In this document: one piece after another, positions 43,555 through 52,107 of the stretch
Layout: each line of letters starts with the position of its first letter
How positions within the stretch are numbered: position 1 is the stretch's first letter
Source of the DNA: Desulfovibrionaceae bacterium
Lineage (GTDB): Bacteria > Desulfobacterota > Desulfovibrionia > Desulfovibrionales > Desulfovibrionaceae
Assembly: GCA_022510785.1 (NCBI GenBank)
Contig: JAFLSV010000002.1
Coordinates: 1 to 64,000 of the forward strand
Reading direction: 5' to 3'
DNA: 64,000 nucleotides
The notes under the pieces: model-generated
What the model was told of the DNA's origin: nothing
What the model saw: the letters and a program-made list of their open reading frames with translations, nothing else
Database searches by the model: none
Position numbers and translations under genes: made by a program

Positions 43555-44301
43555 TTACTGGCCGCTTCCGCCCGCGTCGCCCTCCCCGTGTCGATCCCGG
43601 TCGTCCTCGACACGGCCAAAGCGGCGCCGTCGTTCCGCATAGCTTTGCAGGGCCTCGCGCAGCGCGGCCGCGTCGAAGTCGGGCCACAGTCCGGGGCTGA
43701 AGTACAGCTCCGTATACGCGCTCTGAAACAGCAAAAAATTGCTGATTCTGAGTTCGCCGCTGGTGCGGATGAGCAAATCGGGGTCGGGCAGATCCGGATC
43801 ATACAGCCCGCGCCGAAAGCTCTCCTCGGTCCATTCCCCGGGGGGCAGGCCCGTGGCCGCCAACGCCCTGGCGGCCCGTACAATTTCTTCCCGGCCGGAA
43901 TAGCTGAGGGCCAGGGTGAGCACCATGCCGCGGCAGGCGGCGGTGCGCTGTATGGCGTAATCCATCGCGCGCCGCGCGGCAAAGGGCAGATCCGTCCGTT
44001 CGCCGATCATGGACAGGCGTATATCCTGTTCCAGGAGTCCGGGCAGCTCTTCCCGCACAAAGCGGGTAAAAAGCTCGAACAGAAAGCTTACCTCGGTCTG
44101 GGGGCGCTGCCAGTTTTCCCTGGAAAAGGCATACAGCGTCACAAAGGGTATGCCCAGTGCCCGGCATTCCCGCACCAGGGCGCACACGGCTCCGGCTCCG
44201 GCCCGGTGGCCTTCGCTCCTGGCCAGGCCCCGCTGCTGTGCCCAGCGGCCATTGCCGTCCATAATCACCGCGATGTGCCGGGGCAGGGTTGAATCCGTCA
44301 T
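43555..44301 (-). CDS. uppS: Isoprenyl transferase, undecaprenyl-diphosphate synthase
   Basis: The 248-residue cis-prenyltransferase builds undecaprenyl diphosphate from farnesyl and isopentenyl diphosphate. HIAVIMDGNGRWAQ with the catalytic aspartate lies at residues 9-22, followed by GHRAGAGAV, YAFSRENWQRP and, near the end, RTSGELRISNFLLFQSAYTE and LWPDFD. The C-terminal 25 residues (after SYAERRRRFGR) are charged and poorly conserved. It is 15 bases downstream of frr. Confidence 0.96.
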   Translation of the reverse strand: MTDSTLPRHIAVIMDGNGRWAQQRGLARSEGHRAGAGAVCALVRECRALGIPFVTLYAFSRENWQRPQTEVSFLFELFTRFVREELPGLLEQDIRLSMIGERTDLPFAARRAMDYAIQRTAACRGMVLTLALSYSGREEIVRAARALAATGLPPGEWTEESFRRGLYDPDLPDPDLLIRTSGELRISNFLLFQSAYTELYFSPGLWPDFDAAALREALQSYAERRRRFGRVEDDRDRHGEGDAGGSGQ

Positions 44302-44316
44302 AGTCTGTCCACGCCC

Positions 44317-44877
44317 TTATATTTCCATGATTTCCTTTTCCTTGGCGGAGGCTTTGGCGTCGGCCCTGGCCACATAGGCGTCGGTCAGCTTCTGGATATC
44401 GTCCATGGCCTTTTTGAGCTCGTCCTCGGACAGGGTTTTGTCCTTTTCCAGTTTTTTCAGGCTGTCGTTGGCGTCGCGACGGATGTTGCGCAAGGCCACC
44501 TTGGCGTCTTCGGTGTATTTTCTGGCCACCTTGGTCAGTTCCTTGCGGCGGTCTTCGGTCAGGGGAGGAATGGAAATGCGGATGAGCTTGCCGTCGTTCA
44601 TGGGCGTCAGGCCCAGGTCGGATTTCAGAATAGCCTTTTCCACCAGGCTGAAGGCGTTGCGATCCCAGGGCTGAATGGTGACGGTGCGGCTGTCGGGCAC
44701 GGCCACCGAGGCCAGCTGCTGAATGGGCGTGGGGGTGCCGTAGTAGTCAACCCTGATATCCTCGACCAGAACGGTGGTGGCCCGGCCGGTGCGCAGTTTG
44801 CCAAAGTCGCGATCCAGCGCGGCCAGGGCCTTTTCCATCCGTTCTTCGGCGTCAAGCTGCAGGCTGTCCTTATCCAT
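44317..44877 (-). CDS. frr: Ribosome recycling factor
   Basis: The 186-residue protein separates the ribosomal subunits after termination, together with [23 protein letters not shown] at the N-terminus and [19 protein letters not shown] in the middle are the family hallmarks; the length is exact. GGAG precedes the ATG at 44877, which lies two bases after the pyrH stop. The neighbours pyrH-frr-uppS reproduce a widely conserved gene order. Confidence 0.97.
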   Translation of the reverse strand: MDKDSLQLDAEERMEKALAALDRDFGKLRTGRATTVLVEDIRVDYYGTPTPIQQLASVAVPDSRTVTIQPWDRNAFSLVEKAILKSDLGLTPMNDGKLIRISIPPLTEDRRKELTKVARKYTEDAKVALRNIRRDANDSLKKLEKDKTLSEDELKKAMDDIQKLTDAYVARADAKASAKEKEIMEI

Positions 44878-44879
44878 GA

Positions 44880-45596
44880 TCAGTCTCCCTCGACTATGGT
44901 GCCCGCGTCTTCGCCGCGGACGACCCGTTTGATGTTGCCGCCGCTCATGTTGCACACAATGATGGGCATGTGGTTTTCCTGGGCCAGGGTAATGGCCGTG
45001 GCATCCATGACCTTCAGGCGCCGCCGCAGGGTTTCCGCATAGCCGATGGAGCGGAATTTGACGGCGTCGCTGTGTTTGGCGGGGTCTTTGTCATACACGC
45101 CGTCCACCTTGGTGGCCTTGATGATGGCCTCGCACTTGAGCTCCATGGCCCGCAGGGCCGCGGCGGTATCGGTGGTGAAATAGGGGTTGCCGGTGCCCGC
45201 CGCGCAGATGACGATGCGCCCTTTTTCCATGTGACGCAAGGCGCGGCGGCGTACATAGGGTTCGCACAATTCGGTGGTGGCAATGGCCGAAAGCACCCGC
45301 GTGGGGCAGCCCGCCTTTTCCAGGGCGTCCTGCACGGCCATGGCGTTGAGGATGGTGGCCAGCATCCCCATGTAGTCGGCGGTGGAGCGATCCATGCCCC
45401 TGGCCGAGGACGAGAGTCCGCGAAAGATATTGCCCCCGCCGATGACCAGGGCCAGTTCCAGGCCCATGGCCGCCACGTCGGCCACCTCACGGCAGATGCC
45501 GGACACGGTTTCCGGGTCGATGCCAAAGCCGTTGCGTCCGGCCAGGGCTTCTCCGCTGAGTTTGAGCAGCACACGCTTGTACTTCAGGTCGCTCAT
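44880..45596 (-). CDS. pyrH: UMP kinase
   Basis: The 238-residue hexameric kinase phosphorylates UMP to UDP for pyrimidine nucleotide synthesis. The glycine-rich [17 protein letters not shown] at residues 13-29, [20 protein letters not shown] (ATP and UMP sites) and [17 protein letters not shown] are typical. It overlaps the upstream glycosyltransferase stop by four bases (ATGA). Length and motifs are complete. Confidence 0.97.
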   Translation of the reverse strand: MSDLKYKRVLLKLSGEALAGRNGFGIDPETVSGICREVADVAAMGLELALVIGGGNIFRGLSSSARGMDRSTADYMGMLATILNAMAVQDALEKAGCPTRVLSAIATTELCEPYVRRRALRHMEKGRIVICAAGTGNPYFTTDTAAALRAMELKCEAIIKATKVDGVYDKDPAKHSDAVKFRSIGYAETLRRRLKVMDATAITLAQENHMPIIVCNMSGGNIKRVVRGEDAGTIVEGD

Positions 45597-46540
45597 GCGT
45601 CCTCCTCTGTGCCTTGTGTGGGTTCCATGTCCTGCGCGGCAGCCGCGCCTGCCGAAGGGTGCCGGGCCGTCCCGCGCGCCGAGGGCCGGCGGGGCGGACG
45701 CTGCGTGACCTTCGTGGCATTGGGCGTGGCATTGGGCGCGGCGTCCGCCGCATCGAACGGGGCACCCCAGGAGCCTTCTTTAATGCGCACATATTTCAGG
45801 AAGCTGTAAAAGGCCGTGTGCGCGGCCATGAGAAAACCGGCCCGGCCATCCAGAAAGCCCAGGCGCATGACGTACATGGCCGCAAAACGCCACAGCCCGT
45901 GCGCCAGGCCCCGGGCCACGCCGCCGCGTCTGCCCCGGCTTTCCATGTCGCGCGCGCCGCGTTCGGCGTAATCATTGAGCTTGTCAAGCTGGTTACGGAA
46001 GCTGGCATAGGTGTAGTGGAGCAAATCGCCATCCAGATGGCCGACCAGATATCCTGAGGAGGTATTCGGTACAAGGCGCTGATGCGCGCCGCTGTTTTCA
46101 ATGCGGATGGCTTCGGGCCGGAACAGGCGGAACAGCCGGTCGGGGTACGAGCCGCCGTGGCGCAGAAAGCGGTCGAAATACCAGGTGCGGCGCGGCATGG
46201 AAAAGGCTTTCGCCTGGCCAGGCGAGGCGATGGCCGCCTGAATGGAGGCCGCCAGGCGGGGCGTGCATATTTCGTCGCAGTCCAGAATCAGAACCCAGTC
46301 GGTGGGGGCGTTGGCCTCCAGCCAGTCCAGCCCGAAGCGGATCTGGCGGGCGTTGCCGGGCCAGGGATTCTGGATGAACAGGGCGCCATGGGCGCGGGCG
46401 ATGGCCTCGGTTCTGTCGCTGCTGAACGAGTCCACCACAAGAATACGATCGCAGAATGAAAGAGAATCCAGACAGCGGTCAAACAGGCGTTCCCCGTTCA
46501 GGGTGACGATGACGGCGGTGAGGGATTTTCGTGGTTCCAT
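45593..46540 (-). CDS. Glycosyltransferase family 2, LPS core type (WaaE/KdtX-like)
   Basis: The 315-residue enzyme has the GT-A fold of LPS-core beta-glucosyltransferases: [34 protein letters not shown], and the DxD-type motif [10 protein letters not shown] near residue 90. [19 protein letters not shown] and [19 protein letters not shown] are characteristic of the WaaE/KdtX group. The last 60 residues are Ala/Pro/Arg-rich and look disordered. The ATG at 46540 starts the conserved fold. The gene is inserted between tsf and pyrH, which are adjacent in most bacteria, and its stop overlaps the pyrH start, so it is expressed with pyrH. Confidence 0.87.
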   Translation of the reverse strand: MEPRKSLTAVIVTLNGERLFDRCLDSLSFCDRILVVDSFSSDRTEAIARAHGALFIQNPWPGNARQIRFGLDWLEANAPTDWVLILDCDEICTPRLAASIQAAIASPGQAKAFSMPRRTWYFDRFLRHGGSYPDRLFRLFRPEAIRIENSGAHQRLVPNTSSGYLVGHLDGDLLHYTYASFRNQLDKLNDYAERGARDMESRGRRGGVARGLAHGLWRFAAMYVMRLGFLDGRAGFLMAAHTAFYSFLKYVRIKEGSWGAPFDAADAAPNATPNATKVTQRPPRRPSARGTARHPSAGAAAAQDMEPTQGTEEDA

Positions 46541-46573
46541 GCGGGCGGCGTTGGTCGAAGGGCAGAGGGCGCA

Positions 46574-46604
46574 CAAAAAGGGAGGAGACCTGCGTCTCCC
46601 CCCT
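46574..46604 (-). terminator. Terminator after tsf
   Basis: On the minus strand a 10-bp stem with one mismatch (46580-46589 with 46594-46603) and a four-base loop is followed by TTTTT. It lies between the tsf stop and the glycosyltransferase start and separates rpsB-tsf from the downstream cluster. Confidence 0.75.
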
Positions 46605-46662
46605 TAATTAGCGTGAAACAGCCGGATATTCAAGCCCAAAGGCTCGCCGGCCGAAGCGCTGA

Positions 46663-47502
46663 TTATTCCGCGCCAAGCTGCATCCGCACAAAGCGGCCCA
46701 GGCTCACGGGGGAACCGACGGCCTTGGCGGTCTGCTGCATGAGATCGCGGATACTCATCTTGTCGTCGCGAATATAGGGCTGATCGAGCAGGCACACGTC
46801 CTTGGCGTACTTTTTGACGGCCCCGTCGGCGATTTTTTCAATGATGTTTTCGGGCTTGCCTTCCTCGCGGGCTTTCTGGCGGTAGACTTCGCGCTCGCGT
46901 TCCACCAGGGCCGGGTCGAGGCTGTCCATGTCCAGCGCCAGGGGCGAGGCGGCGGCAATCTGCATGGCCACGTTTTTGGCAAAGTCCTGAAGCTGCCCGG
47001 CCGGGGCCGCGCTCTTCACGTCCACCAGGCTGGCAATTTTGCCGTTGGCGTGGACATAGCAGCCAATAATTCCGTTTTCGGCCCGCATCCGCACAAAGCG
47101 GCCCAGCGTGATGTTTTCGCCCGTGGCGGAAATGGTTTCGTTCAGCAGCTCGCGCAGGTTCAGGGCCTCGTCGTCCAGGCCGGCGGGGTTTGTGTCGGCC
47201 ACCCGTTCGGCCACGGTGGCCGCAAATTCCTTGAATTTTTCACCGCGGGCCACAAAGTCCGTTTCGCATTTCACTTCCACCAGCACGGTCAGCGTGCCGC
47301 CTTCCTTGACGCAATGGGCGATAATGCCCTCGGAAGTGGCGCGATCCGCGCGTTTGGCGGCCTTGGACAGGCCTTTCTGGCGCAGCCAGTCAACGGCCTT
47401 TTCCGTATCGCCGCCGCATTCTTCCAGGGCCTTCTTGCAGTCCATCATACCCGCGCCGGTTTTGTCGCGCAGGTCTTTCACCATGGAGGCGCTGATGCTC
47501 AT
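46663..47502 (-). CDS. tsf: Translation elongation factor Ts
   Basis: The 279-residue factor exchanges GDP for GTP on EF-Tu. The N-terminal UBA-like domain has SMVKDLRDKTGAGMMDCKKA and GGDTEKAVDWLRQKG. The core contains TDFVARGEKF, with the conserved Thr-Asp-Phe that contacts EF-Tu. GGAG precedes the ATG at 47502. It follows rpsB by 46 bases, the conserved rpsB-tsf order, and a terminator follows it. Confidence 0.97.
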   Translation of the reverse strand: MSISASMVKDLRDKTGAGMMDCKKALEECGGDTEKAVDWLRQKGLSKAAKRADRATSEGIIAHCVKEGGTLTVLVEVKCETDFVARGEKFKEFAATVAERVADTNPAGLDDEALNLRELLNETISATGENITLGRFVRMRAENGIIGCYVHANGKIASLVDVKSAAPAGQLQDFAKNVAMQIAAASPLALDMDSLDPALVEREREVYRQKAREEGKPENIIEKIADGAVKKYAKDVCLLDQPYIRDDKMSIRDLMQQTAKAVGSPVSLGRFVRMQLGAE

Positions 47503-47548
47503 AGTTGCTCCGTCATGTTTGGCCGCCGCCGGGGCGGCGGGAAAAATC

Positions 47549-48355
47549 TTATTCGGCGTCTTTGTCCGCGTCATCGGCCATGTCGGACGCCGGGCTTTGT
47601 GCCGCGGCTTCCTCCGCCTTTTCGGCCGTCCTGAGCATGGCGGCTTCCGGATCGGCGTCACCGTTTTCCTTGCGCATGGCCGCGCCTTCCATGCAGGCTT
47701 CGGCCATGGCGTTCACAAACAGCTTGATGGCGCGGATGGCGTCGTCATTGCCGGGAATGATGTAGTCGATGACATCGGGGTCGCAGTTGGTGTCGGTGAC
47801 GGCCACAATGGGAATACCCAGCTTGCGGCATTCCTTGACCGCAATGTCCTCGCGATGGGGGTCAATGACAAAGGCCAGCTGGGGCAGGCGATCCATGTCC
47901 TTGATGCCGCCCAGGGTGGCGTTGAGCTTGTCCAGTTCGCGCTGGAAGCTCAGCACTTCCTTTTTCTGATAGCGGTTGATGGAACCGTCGGCGAACATGG
48001 CTTCCAGTTTTTTCAGGCGTTCGATGCTTTTCTGAATGGTGACGAAGTTGGTCAGGGTGCCGCCCATCCAGCGGTTGGTCACATACGGCTGGCCGGCGCG
48101 CGATGCTTCGGCGGCCACGGCTTCCTGCGCTTGGCGCTTGGTGCCGATGAACAGCACCTTGCCGCCGCGCGCCACGGTATCCACCAGCTGGTCGTGGGCG
48201 GTGCGGAACAGCTTGACGGTCTGCTGCAGGTCAATGATATGGATGCCGTTGCGCGCTCCGAAAATATAGGGGCGCATTTTGGGGTTCCAGCGACGGGTCT
48301 GGTGCCCGAAGTGCACGCCCGTTTCCAGCATTTGCTTCATGCTGACGTAAGCCAT
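47549..48355 (-). CDS. rpsB: 30S ribosomal protein S2
   Basis: The 268-residue protein is S2 of the small subunit. Diagnostic tracts are [43 protein letters not shown] and [11 protein letters not shown], with ITDTNCDP-like [20 protein letters not shown]. The acidic, Ala-rich C-terminal tail (about 35 residues) is common in this lineage. AAGGAG precedes the ATG at 48355. A leader of about 230 bases with a terminator-like hairpin lies upstream and may serve autoregulation. Confidence 0.97.
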   Translation of the reverse strand: MAYVSMKQMLETGVHFGHQTRRWNPKMRPYIFGARNGIHIIDLQQTVKLFRTAHDQLVDTVARGGKVLFIGTKRQAQEAVAAEASRAGQPYVTNRWMGGTLTNFVTIQKSIERLKKLEAMFADGSINRYQKKEVLSFQRELDKLNATLGGIKDMDRLPQLAFVIDPHREDIAVKECRKLGIPIVAVTDTNCDPDVIDYIIPGNDDAIRAIKLFVNAMAEACMEGAAMRKENGDADPEAAMLRTAEKAEEAAAQSPASDMADDADKDAE

Positions 48356-48478
48356 GGGAAACTCCTTGAAACAGTGGGTTTGACTTCCACCCCGGCCCTG
48401 GTTCTTCACCCGCGAAACGCCCTTTGTCCGCGGGACCCCGAACCGCTGCCGGAGTGTGCGACGTTAAATAACCGGGTA

Positions 48479-48507
48479 CGAATACGCCATCCGGCGGAAA
48501 AGATCAA
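48479..48507 (-). promoter_or_regulatory. Candidate proximal promoter of rpsB
   Basis: On the minus strand TTGATC (48502-48507) is followed after 17 bases by TATTCG (48479-48484). The boxes match four and three of six positions. If used, the rpsB leader would be about 120 bases and would not include the terminator-like hairpin upstream. Confidence 0.3.
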
Positions 48508-48529
48508 GCCGCAAAAGATCCCGTGCGGG

Positions 48530-48558
48530 AAAAAGCCCCCGGGGCATGCCGGGAGGCT
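48530..48558 (-). terminator. Terminator-like hairpin in the rpsB upstream region
   Basis: On the minus strand a 9-bp stem with one bulged base (48534-48542 with 48549-48558) is followed by TTTTT at 48530-48534. No minus-strand gene lies upstream before the divergent hydrolase gene, so it can only act on transcripts that start at 48595 or beyond, or on antisense transcription. Confidence 0.5.
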
Positions 48559-48574
48559 CCCGCCCGCGCCGCCC

Positions 48575-48602
48575 TTGACCTCGGCGTCTTCAGCGTTATA
48601 CT
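48575..48602 (+). promoter_or_regulatory. Sigma-70 promoter of the metal-dependent hydrolase gene
   Basis: TTGACC (48575-48580) and TATACT (48597-48602) are separated by 16 bases, each with five of six consensus matches. The gene starts 30 bases downstream. Confidence 0.7.
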
Positions 48603-48622
48603 TGTCCCACACTTCCCCGCAA
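48595..48622 (-). promoter_or_regulatory. Candidate distal promoter of rpsB overlapping the hydrolase promoter
   Basis: On the minus strand TATAAC (48595-48600) matches five of six -10 positions and has TTGCGG 16 bases upstream (48617-48622). It overlaps the plus-strand -10 box. A transcript from here would carry the terminator-like hairpin at 48530-48558 about 30 bases from its start. Confidence 0.35.
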
Positions 48623-48631
48623 GGAGGCCTT

Positions 48632-49420
48632 ATGCAGCTCACCTGGTACGGTCATTCCACCATGCTGTTGCGTGATGACAGGACAATACATGCCGATCCG
48701 CCGCCACGGCAGGGCCAGCCCCTCGATCCGGCGACAGGCCTTCCTTACGCTGACTGGGATGGCGTGTACAGGGGCGGGGCGTCCGTGCTGGTGGATCCCT
48801 TTTTTGAAGGCAACCCCCTTGCGCCGGACTGGAAGAGCATACCCAGGCCGGACATTATCGCGGTGACGCATGATCACGCCGATCATCTGGGGCAGGCCGT
48901 TCCCCTGGCTCTGGCCACGGGCGCCACGGTGGCCTGCATTGTGGATTTGGTGCCCCTGTTTGTGGAACAGGGCGTGGATCCGGTTCGCGTGGTGGGCTGG
49001 AATGTGGGCGGCACGGTGAATATCCGGGGCGTGCGCGTGACCATGACCCCGGCCCTTCATTCGGCCGGGCGCGGCGTGCCTGTGGGCTTTGTGTTTGAAT
49101 TTGGAGACGGCGGCCCTGTCGTGTACCACGCGGGGGATACCGGGCTCTTCGGCGATATGCGTCTTATTGGAGAGTGCTTCGCCCTGGATGCGGCCCTTGT
49201 GCCCGTGGGCGGCCACTACACCATGGACGGCGAGCAGGCGGCCCGGGCCTGCGCCCTTCTTGGCGTGAGAACGGCCGTGCCCATGCACTACAAAACCTTT
49301 GCCCTGCTGGATACCACCCCCGACGCCTTTGTGGAGGCGCTGAAGCGTCACGCGCCGCGCTGCCGGGCCATTATGCCCGAAGTCGGGCATCCGGCAACGC
49401 TGCCCTGTTCCCGGAATTGA
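48632..49420 (+). CDS. Metallo-beta-lactamase-fold metal-dependent hydrolase (UPF0173-like)
   Basis: The 262-residue protein has the L-ascorbate-lactonase/UPF0173-type fold: MQLTWYGHSTMLL at the N-terminus, the metal-binding THDHADHLGQ near residue 85, HAGDTGLFGDM near 165 and PMHYKTF near 220. The true metal-dependent substrate is unknown for the family. AAGGAGG lies four bases before the ATG and a good promoter precedes it. The long frame that runs through it from upstream is not coding. Confidence 0.9.
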   Translation: MQLTWYGHSTMLLRDDRTIHADPPPRQGQPLDPATGLPYADWDGVYRGGASVLVDPFFEGNPLAPDWKSIPRPDIIAVTHDHADHLGQAVPLALATGATVACIVDLVPLFVEQGVDPVRVVGWNVGGTVNIRGVRVTMTPALHSAGRGVPVGFVFEFGDGGPVVYHAGDTGLFGDMRLIGECFALDAALVPVGGHYTMDGEQAARACALLGVRTAVPMHYKTFALLDTTPDAFVEALKRHAPRCRAIMPEVGHPATLPCSRN

Positions 49421-49423
49421 AGC

Positions 49424-49636
49424 GTGAGCAGCCTTATCCGTCATGACATGCTGGTGAGCCGCGCCCTGGCCTTTGTCCACGAGCGGCGGCGCGAGTGTCC
49501 CGGGCTGCCGCTGGAAACGGTGCTTGATGAGGCCGGGCGGCGTTTCAACCTGTCCCCGGCTGACGGCGAGGCTCTGGCCCACGCCTTCCGCGTGTCGGCC
49601 CTGTCCGGCGCGGCCCCCGCGCGGGAGACCGGCTGA
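49424..49636 (+). CDS. Small hypothetical protein upstream of lptF
   Basis: The 70-residue product has a GTG start four bases after the hydrolase stop and ends four bases before the lptF start. It is helical and charged (SRALAFVHERRRECPGLPLE, then RRFNLSPADGEALAHAFRV). I recognise no family. The position in a compact run of genes and the GC-rich third codon positions suggest a real gene. Confidence 0.6.
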   Translation: MSSLIRHDMLVSRALAFVHERRRECPGLPLETVLDEAGRRFNLSPADGEALAHAFRVSALSGAAPARETG

Positions 49637-49639
49637 GCC

Positions 49640-50815
49640 ATGAACCTGCTTCAGCGCCGCCTTTTTCTGGAACTGGTCAAGGTTTTTTTTCTGGCCCTGG
49701 CCGTGCTCTTGCTGTTCATTCTCATGGGGCGGGCCATCCAGTTGCGCGACATGCTTCTGGGGCTGGAGCTGGGCGTTGGCGATACCCTGCGCCTGTTCGG
49801 CTACCTGTGCCCCTTCTTTCTGCTCATGGTCTGCCCCGTAGCCTGCATGCTGGCCGTTTTCCTCACCTTTCTGCGCATGGGCACGGATCGCGAGCTGATA
49901 GCGCTCCGGGCGGGGGGGGTCAGCCTGTATCAGATGCTGCCCGCGCCGCTTCTCTTCGCGTTTTTGTGCCTTGGCTTTGCCGTGTGGGTGTCGCTGTACT
50001 GGCTGGCCTGGGGCATGGGCCACTTTCGCGCCGAAATTCTGGATATAGCCGGCAGCCGTGCCCGCATTGTCATTCAGCCCGGCGTGTTCAACAAGGACAT
50101 ACCGGACATGGTGCTCTTCGCCCGCCAGGTGGAGCCGGAGTCGGGAACCCTTGCGCAGGTTCTGGTGGAGGATTCCTCCAATCCGGATCGCACGCTCACC
50201 ATCCTGGCGCCGGACGGAAGCATGGACACCGATTACAACCGGGGCGAGCTTCTGTTTCTGCTCAGGAACGGCCGCATCTATACGGAGCGGGGCGGGGCCG
50301 TGTCCGTGATGGGCTTTGACGAATATGTGGTGCGCCTGTCTCTGGAGGCCATGTTCAAGGGCTTTGATCTCGGCCCGGTCAAACCCAAGGAGATGAGCTG
50401 GAGCGAACTGATCGGCCTGCCCGTGCCGGAAATTGCCGCCAGAAACGAGCGCCTGGCCAACAAAATTGTGGTGGAGCGCCACAAGCGCTGGGTCTTTCCC
50501 GCCGCCTGCGTGGTGCTGACCGTGTTTGTCATCCCCATTGCCGTGTCGGTGCAGGGCATACGCCGCCAGAACGGCCTTCTGCTGGCCCTGTTTCTGTTCT
50601 TTTTGTATTACAGCCTGATTTCCGCGGGCATTACCACGGGCGAATCGGGGCAGATGCCGCCCCTCATCGGCATATGGGCGCCCAACGCGCTGTTTCTGGC
50701 CCTGGGGCTGTGCGGCATACGCCTGGCCGCGCTGGAGCGCATGCCCCGCCTGCCGGATTTTGCCTTCCGCCCGCGGCGTTCTGGCATGGACAGAACCGGG
50801 GAGGCGCGGCCGTGA
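49640..50815 (+). CDS. lptF: LPS export ABC transporter permease LptF
   Basis: The 391-residue protein is a YjgP/YjgQ-family permease that with LptG and the LptB ATPase extracts LPS from the inner membrane. Three N-terminal and three C-terminal helices flank a periplasmic beta-jellyroll. Typical tracts are RRLFLELVKVFFLALAVLLL, LTFLRMGTDRELIALRAGGV (coupling helix) and GLLLALFLFFLYYSL. The C-terminal tail is Arg-rich. The stop overlaps the lptG start. lptB is not in the window. Confidence 0.93.
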   Translation: MNLLQRRLFLELVKVFFLALAVLLLFILMGRAIQLRDMLLGLELGVGDTLRLFGYLCPFFLLMVCPVACMLAVFLTFLRMGTDRELIALRAGGVSLYQMLPAPLLFAFLCLGFAVWVSLYWLAWGMGHFRAEILDIAGSRARIVIQPGVFNKDIPDMVLFARQVEPESGTLAQVLVEDSSNPDRTLTILAPDGSMDTDYNRGELLFLLRNGRIYTERGGAVSVMGFDEYVVRLSLEAMFKGFDLGPVKPKEMSWSELIGLPVPEIAARNERLANKIVVERHKRWVFPAACVVLTVFVIPIAVSVQGIRRQNGLLLALFLFFLYYSLISAGITTGESGQMPPLIGIWAPNALFLALGLCGIRLAALERMPRLPDFAFRPRRSGMDRTGEARP

Positions 50816-51879
50816 CGCTGCTGTTCCGCTATGTGTTTCTCAGCCATGCCCGCCTGCTGCTGCTGACGCTGAGTGTGGGCGTGGGGCTCTACCTGCTGAC
50901 GGAGCTGGTGGAGAACGTGGATACCTTTGTGGAAGCGGAGACCGGTCTGTGGGTGATCTGTCAGTATTACGCCGCCCGCCTGCCGTCCATTATCGCCCAG
51001 ATTCTGCCCGCGGTTTTTCTTCTGGCGTCGGTGATTTCCCTGTGCCTTATGGCCCATGCGCGCGAGACCATCGCGCTTCAGGCCGGGGGGGTATCGCCCC
51101 ATGCGGTGGCCTTTGTCCTGGTTTTGTGCGGCCTGTTCTGGGGGGGGGCGCAGCTGGCCTGTTCGCAGTTTCTGGGCGCGTCGGGCGACGCCTTTGCGGA
51201 TCGCGTCTGGCGTGAGCAGGTGCGCAAGCGCGCGGCGGAAATGCGGGTGCTGAGCGAGGTATGGTTCACGGACAGATCATGGATTGTCTCGCTGGACACC
51301 CTGCGCGAGGATGGCGAAGGCTCAGGCCTGACGGCCTACCAGCTGTCCGAGGACGGCCTGCGCTTTGTCGCCATTGTCCACGGGGCGGACTTCCGGGCCG
51401 AATCCGGGGCGTGGCGGGTACGCGACGCCGTGCGCACCTCTCCGGACACCTTTGTGAGCGAGGCCGCTCAGGACATGATTCTGCCGCTCCGGCAGGACGC
51501 TTCCGTCTTTTTTGTGTCCGATCAGGACAAGCCGCAGCAGCTGCCGCTGTGGCTGCTGGGCGAATCCATCCGAAAACTGCGGGAGGCGGGCTCCAATGTG
51601 GAAGCCCTGCTCACGGCCTGGCACAGCAAGCTGGCCTATGCCGCGTCCCTCATGGTCATGGCGGTGCTGGCCGCGGCCATTGTCTCCTGGCGCAATAACG
51701 TCTATCTGGCCGTGGCCCTGTCCATGGCCGTTATCTTTGTGACCTACGCGCTGACCCTGTTTGGAGAATCCATAGGGCAGCGCGGTCTTTTGCCGCCCAT
51801 ACTCGCCGCGTGGGGCCCGGATCTGCTCCTGTTGACACTGGCCCTGGCCGGCCTGCACCTGGCGGACGCCCGGCGCTGA
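50812..51879 (+). CDS. lptG: LPS export ABC transporter permease LptG
   Basis: The 355-residue partner permease of LptF has the same fold. FRYVFLSHARLLLLTLSVGV and LMAHARETIALQAGGVSPHA (coupling helix) are recognisable, with three helices near the C-terminus. A GTG start preceded by GGGGAGG overlaps the lptF stop by four bases, so translation is coupled. The long frame that begins further upstream includes lptF sequence in another frame and is not used. Confidence 0.92.
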   Translation: MTLLFRYVFLSHARLLLLTLSVGVGLYLLTELVENVDTFVEAETGLWVICQYYAARLPSIIAQILPAVFLLASVISLCLMAHARETIALQAGGVSPHAVAFVLVLCGLFWGGAQLACSQFLGASGDAFADRVWREQVRKRAAEMRVLSEVWFTDRSWIVSLDTLREDGEGSGLTAYQLSEDGLRFVAIVHGADFRAESGAWRVRDAVRTSPDTFVSEAAQDMILPLRQDASVFFVSDQDKPQQLPLWLLGESIRKLREAGSNVEALLTAWHSKLAYAASLMVMAVLAAAIVSWRNNVYLAVALSMAVIFVTYALTLFGESIGQRGLLPPILAAWGPDLLLLTLALAGLHLADARR

Positions 51880-52107
51880 ATCCCCGGCCGGAGAGCGCTC
51901 CATGCCTTTCGCCCCCGCGGCTTCCGAACCCCCGGGAAGGGCGAAAAACGCTTTACCGCAAGGGCCGATGCCTGTATATCTCCTGCATGTCCGCCGGCTC
52001 TCCCAAACAACGTGGTGACAGCTTCCGCGACGCGGGCATGTCCGGCGCCCTTCAGTATCCGCATGTCTTTCAGAGCCAGGCCATGCAGCGATGGAGGATG
52101 AACACCG

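Noticed and set aside
47108-48631. Plus-strand frame running through tsf and rpsB into the hydrolase gene
   Set aside because: Only the part from 48632 is coding. Upstream the minus-strand genes tsf and rpsB are certain, and the true start has AAGGAGG and a promoter.
48596-50482. Open frame of 628 codons on the minus strand over the hydrolase gene, the 70-residue gene and lptF
   Set aside because: The three plus-strand genes have clear motifs and ribosome binding sites; the minus-strand product is a low-complexity shadow rich in His, Gly and Gln.
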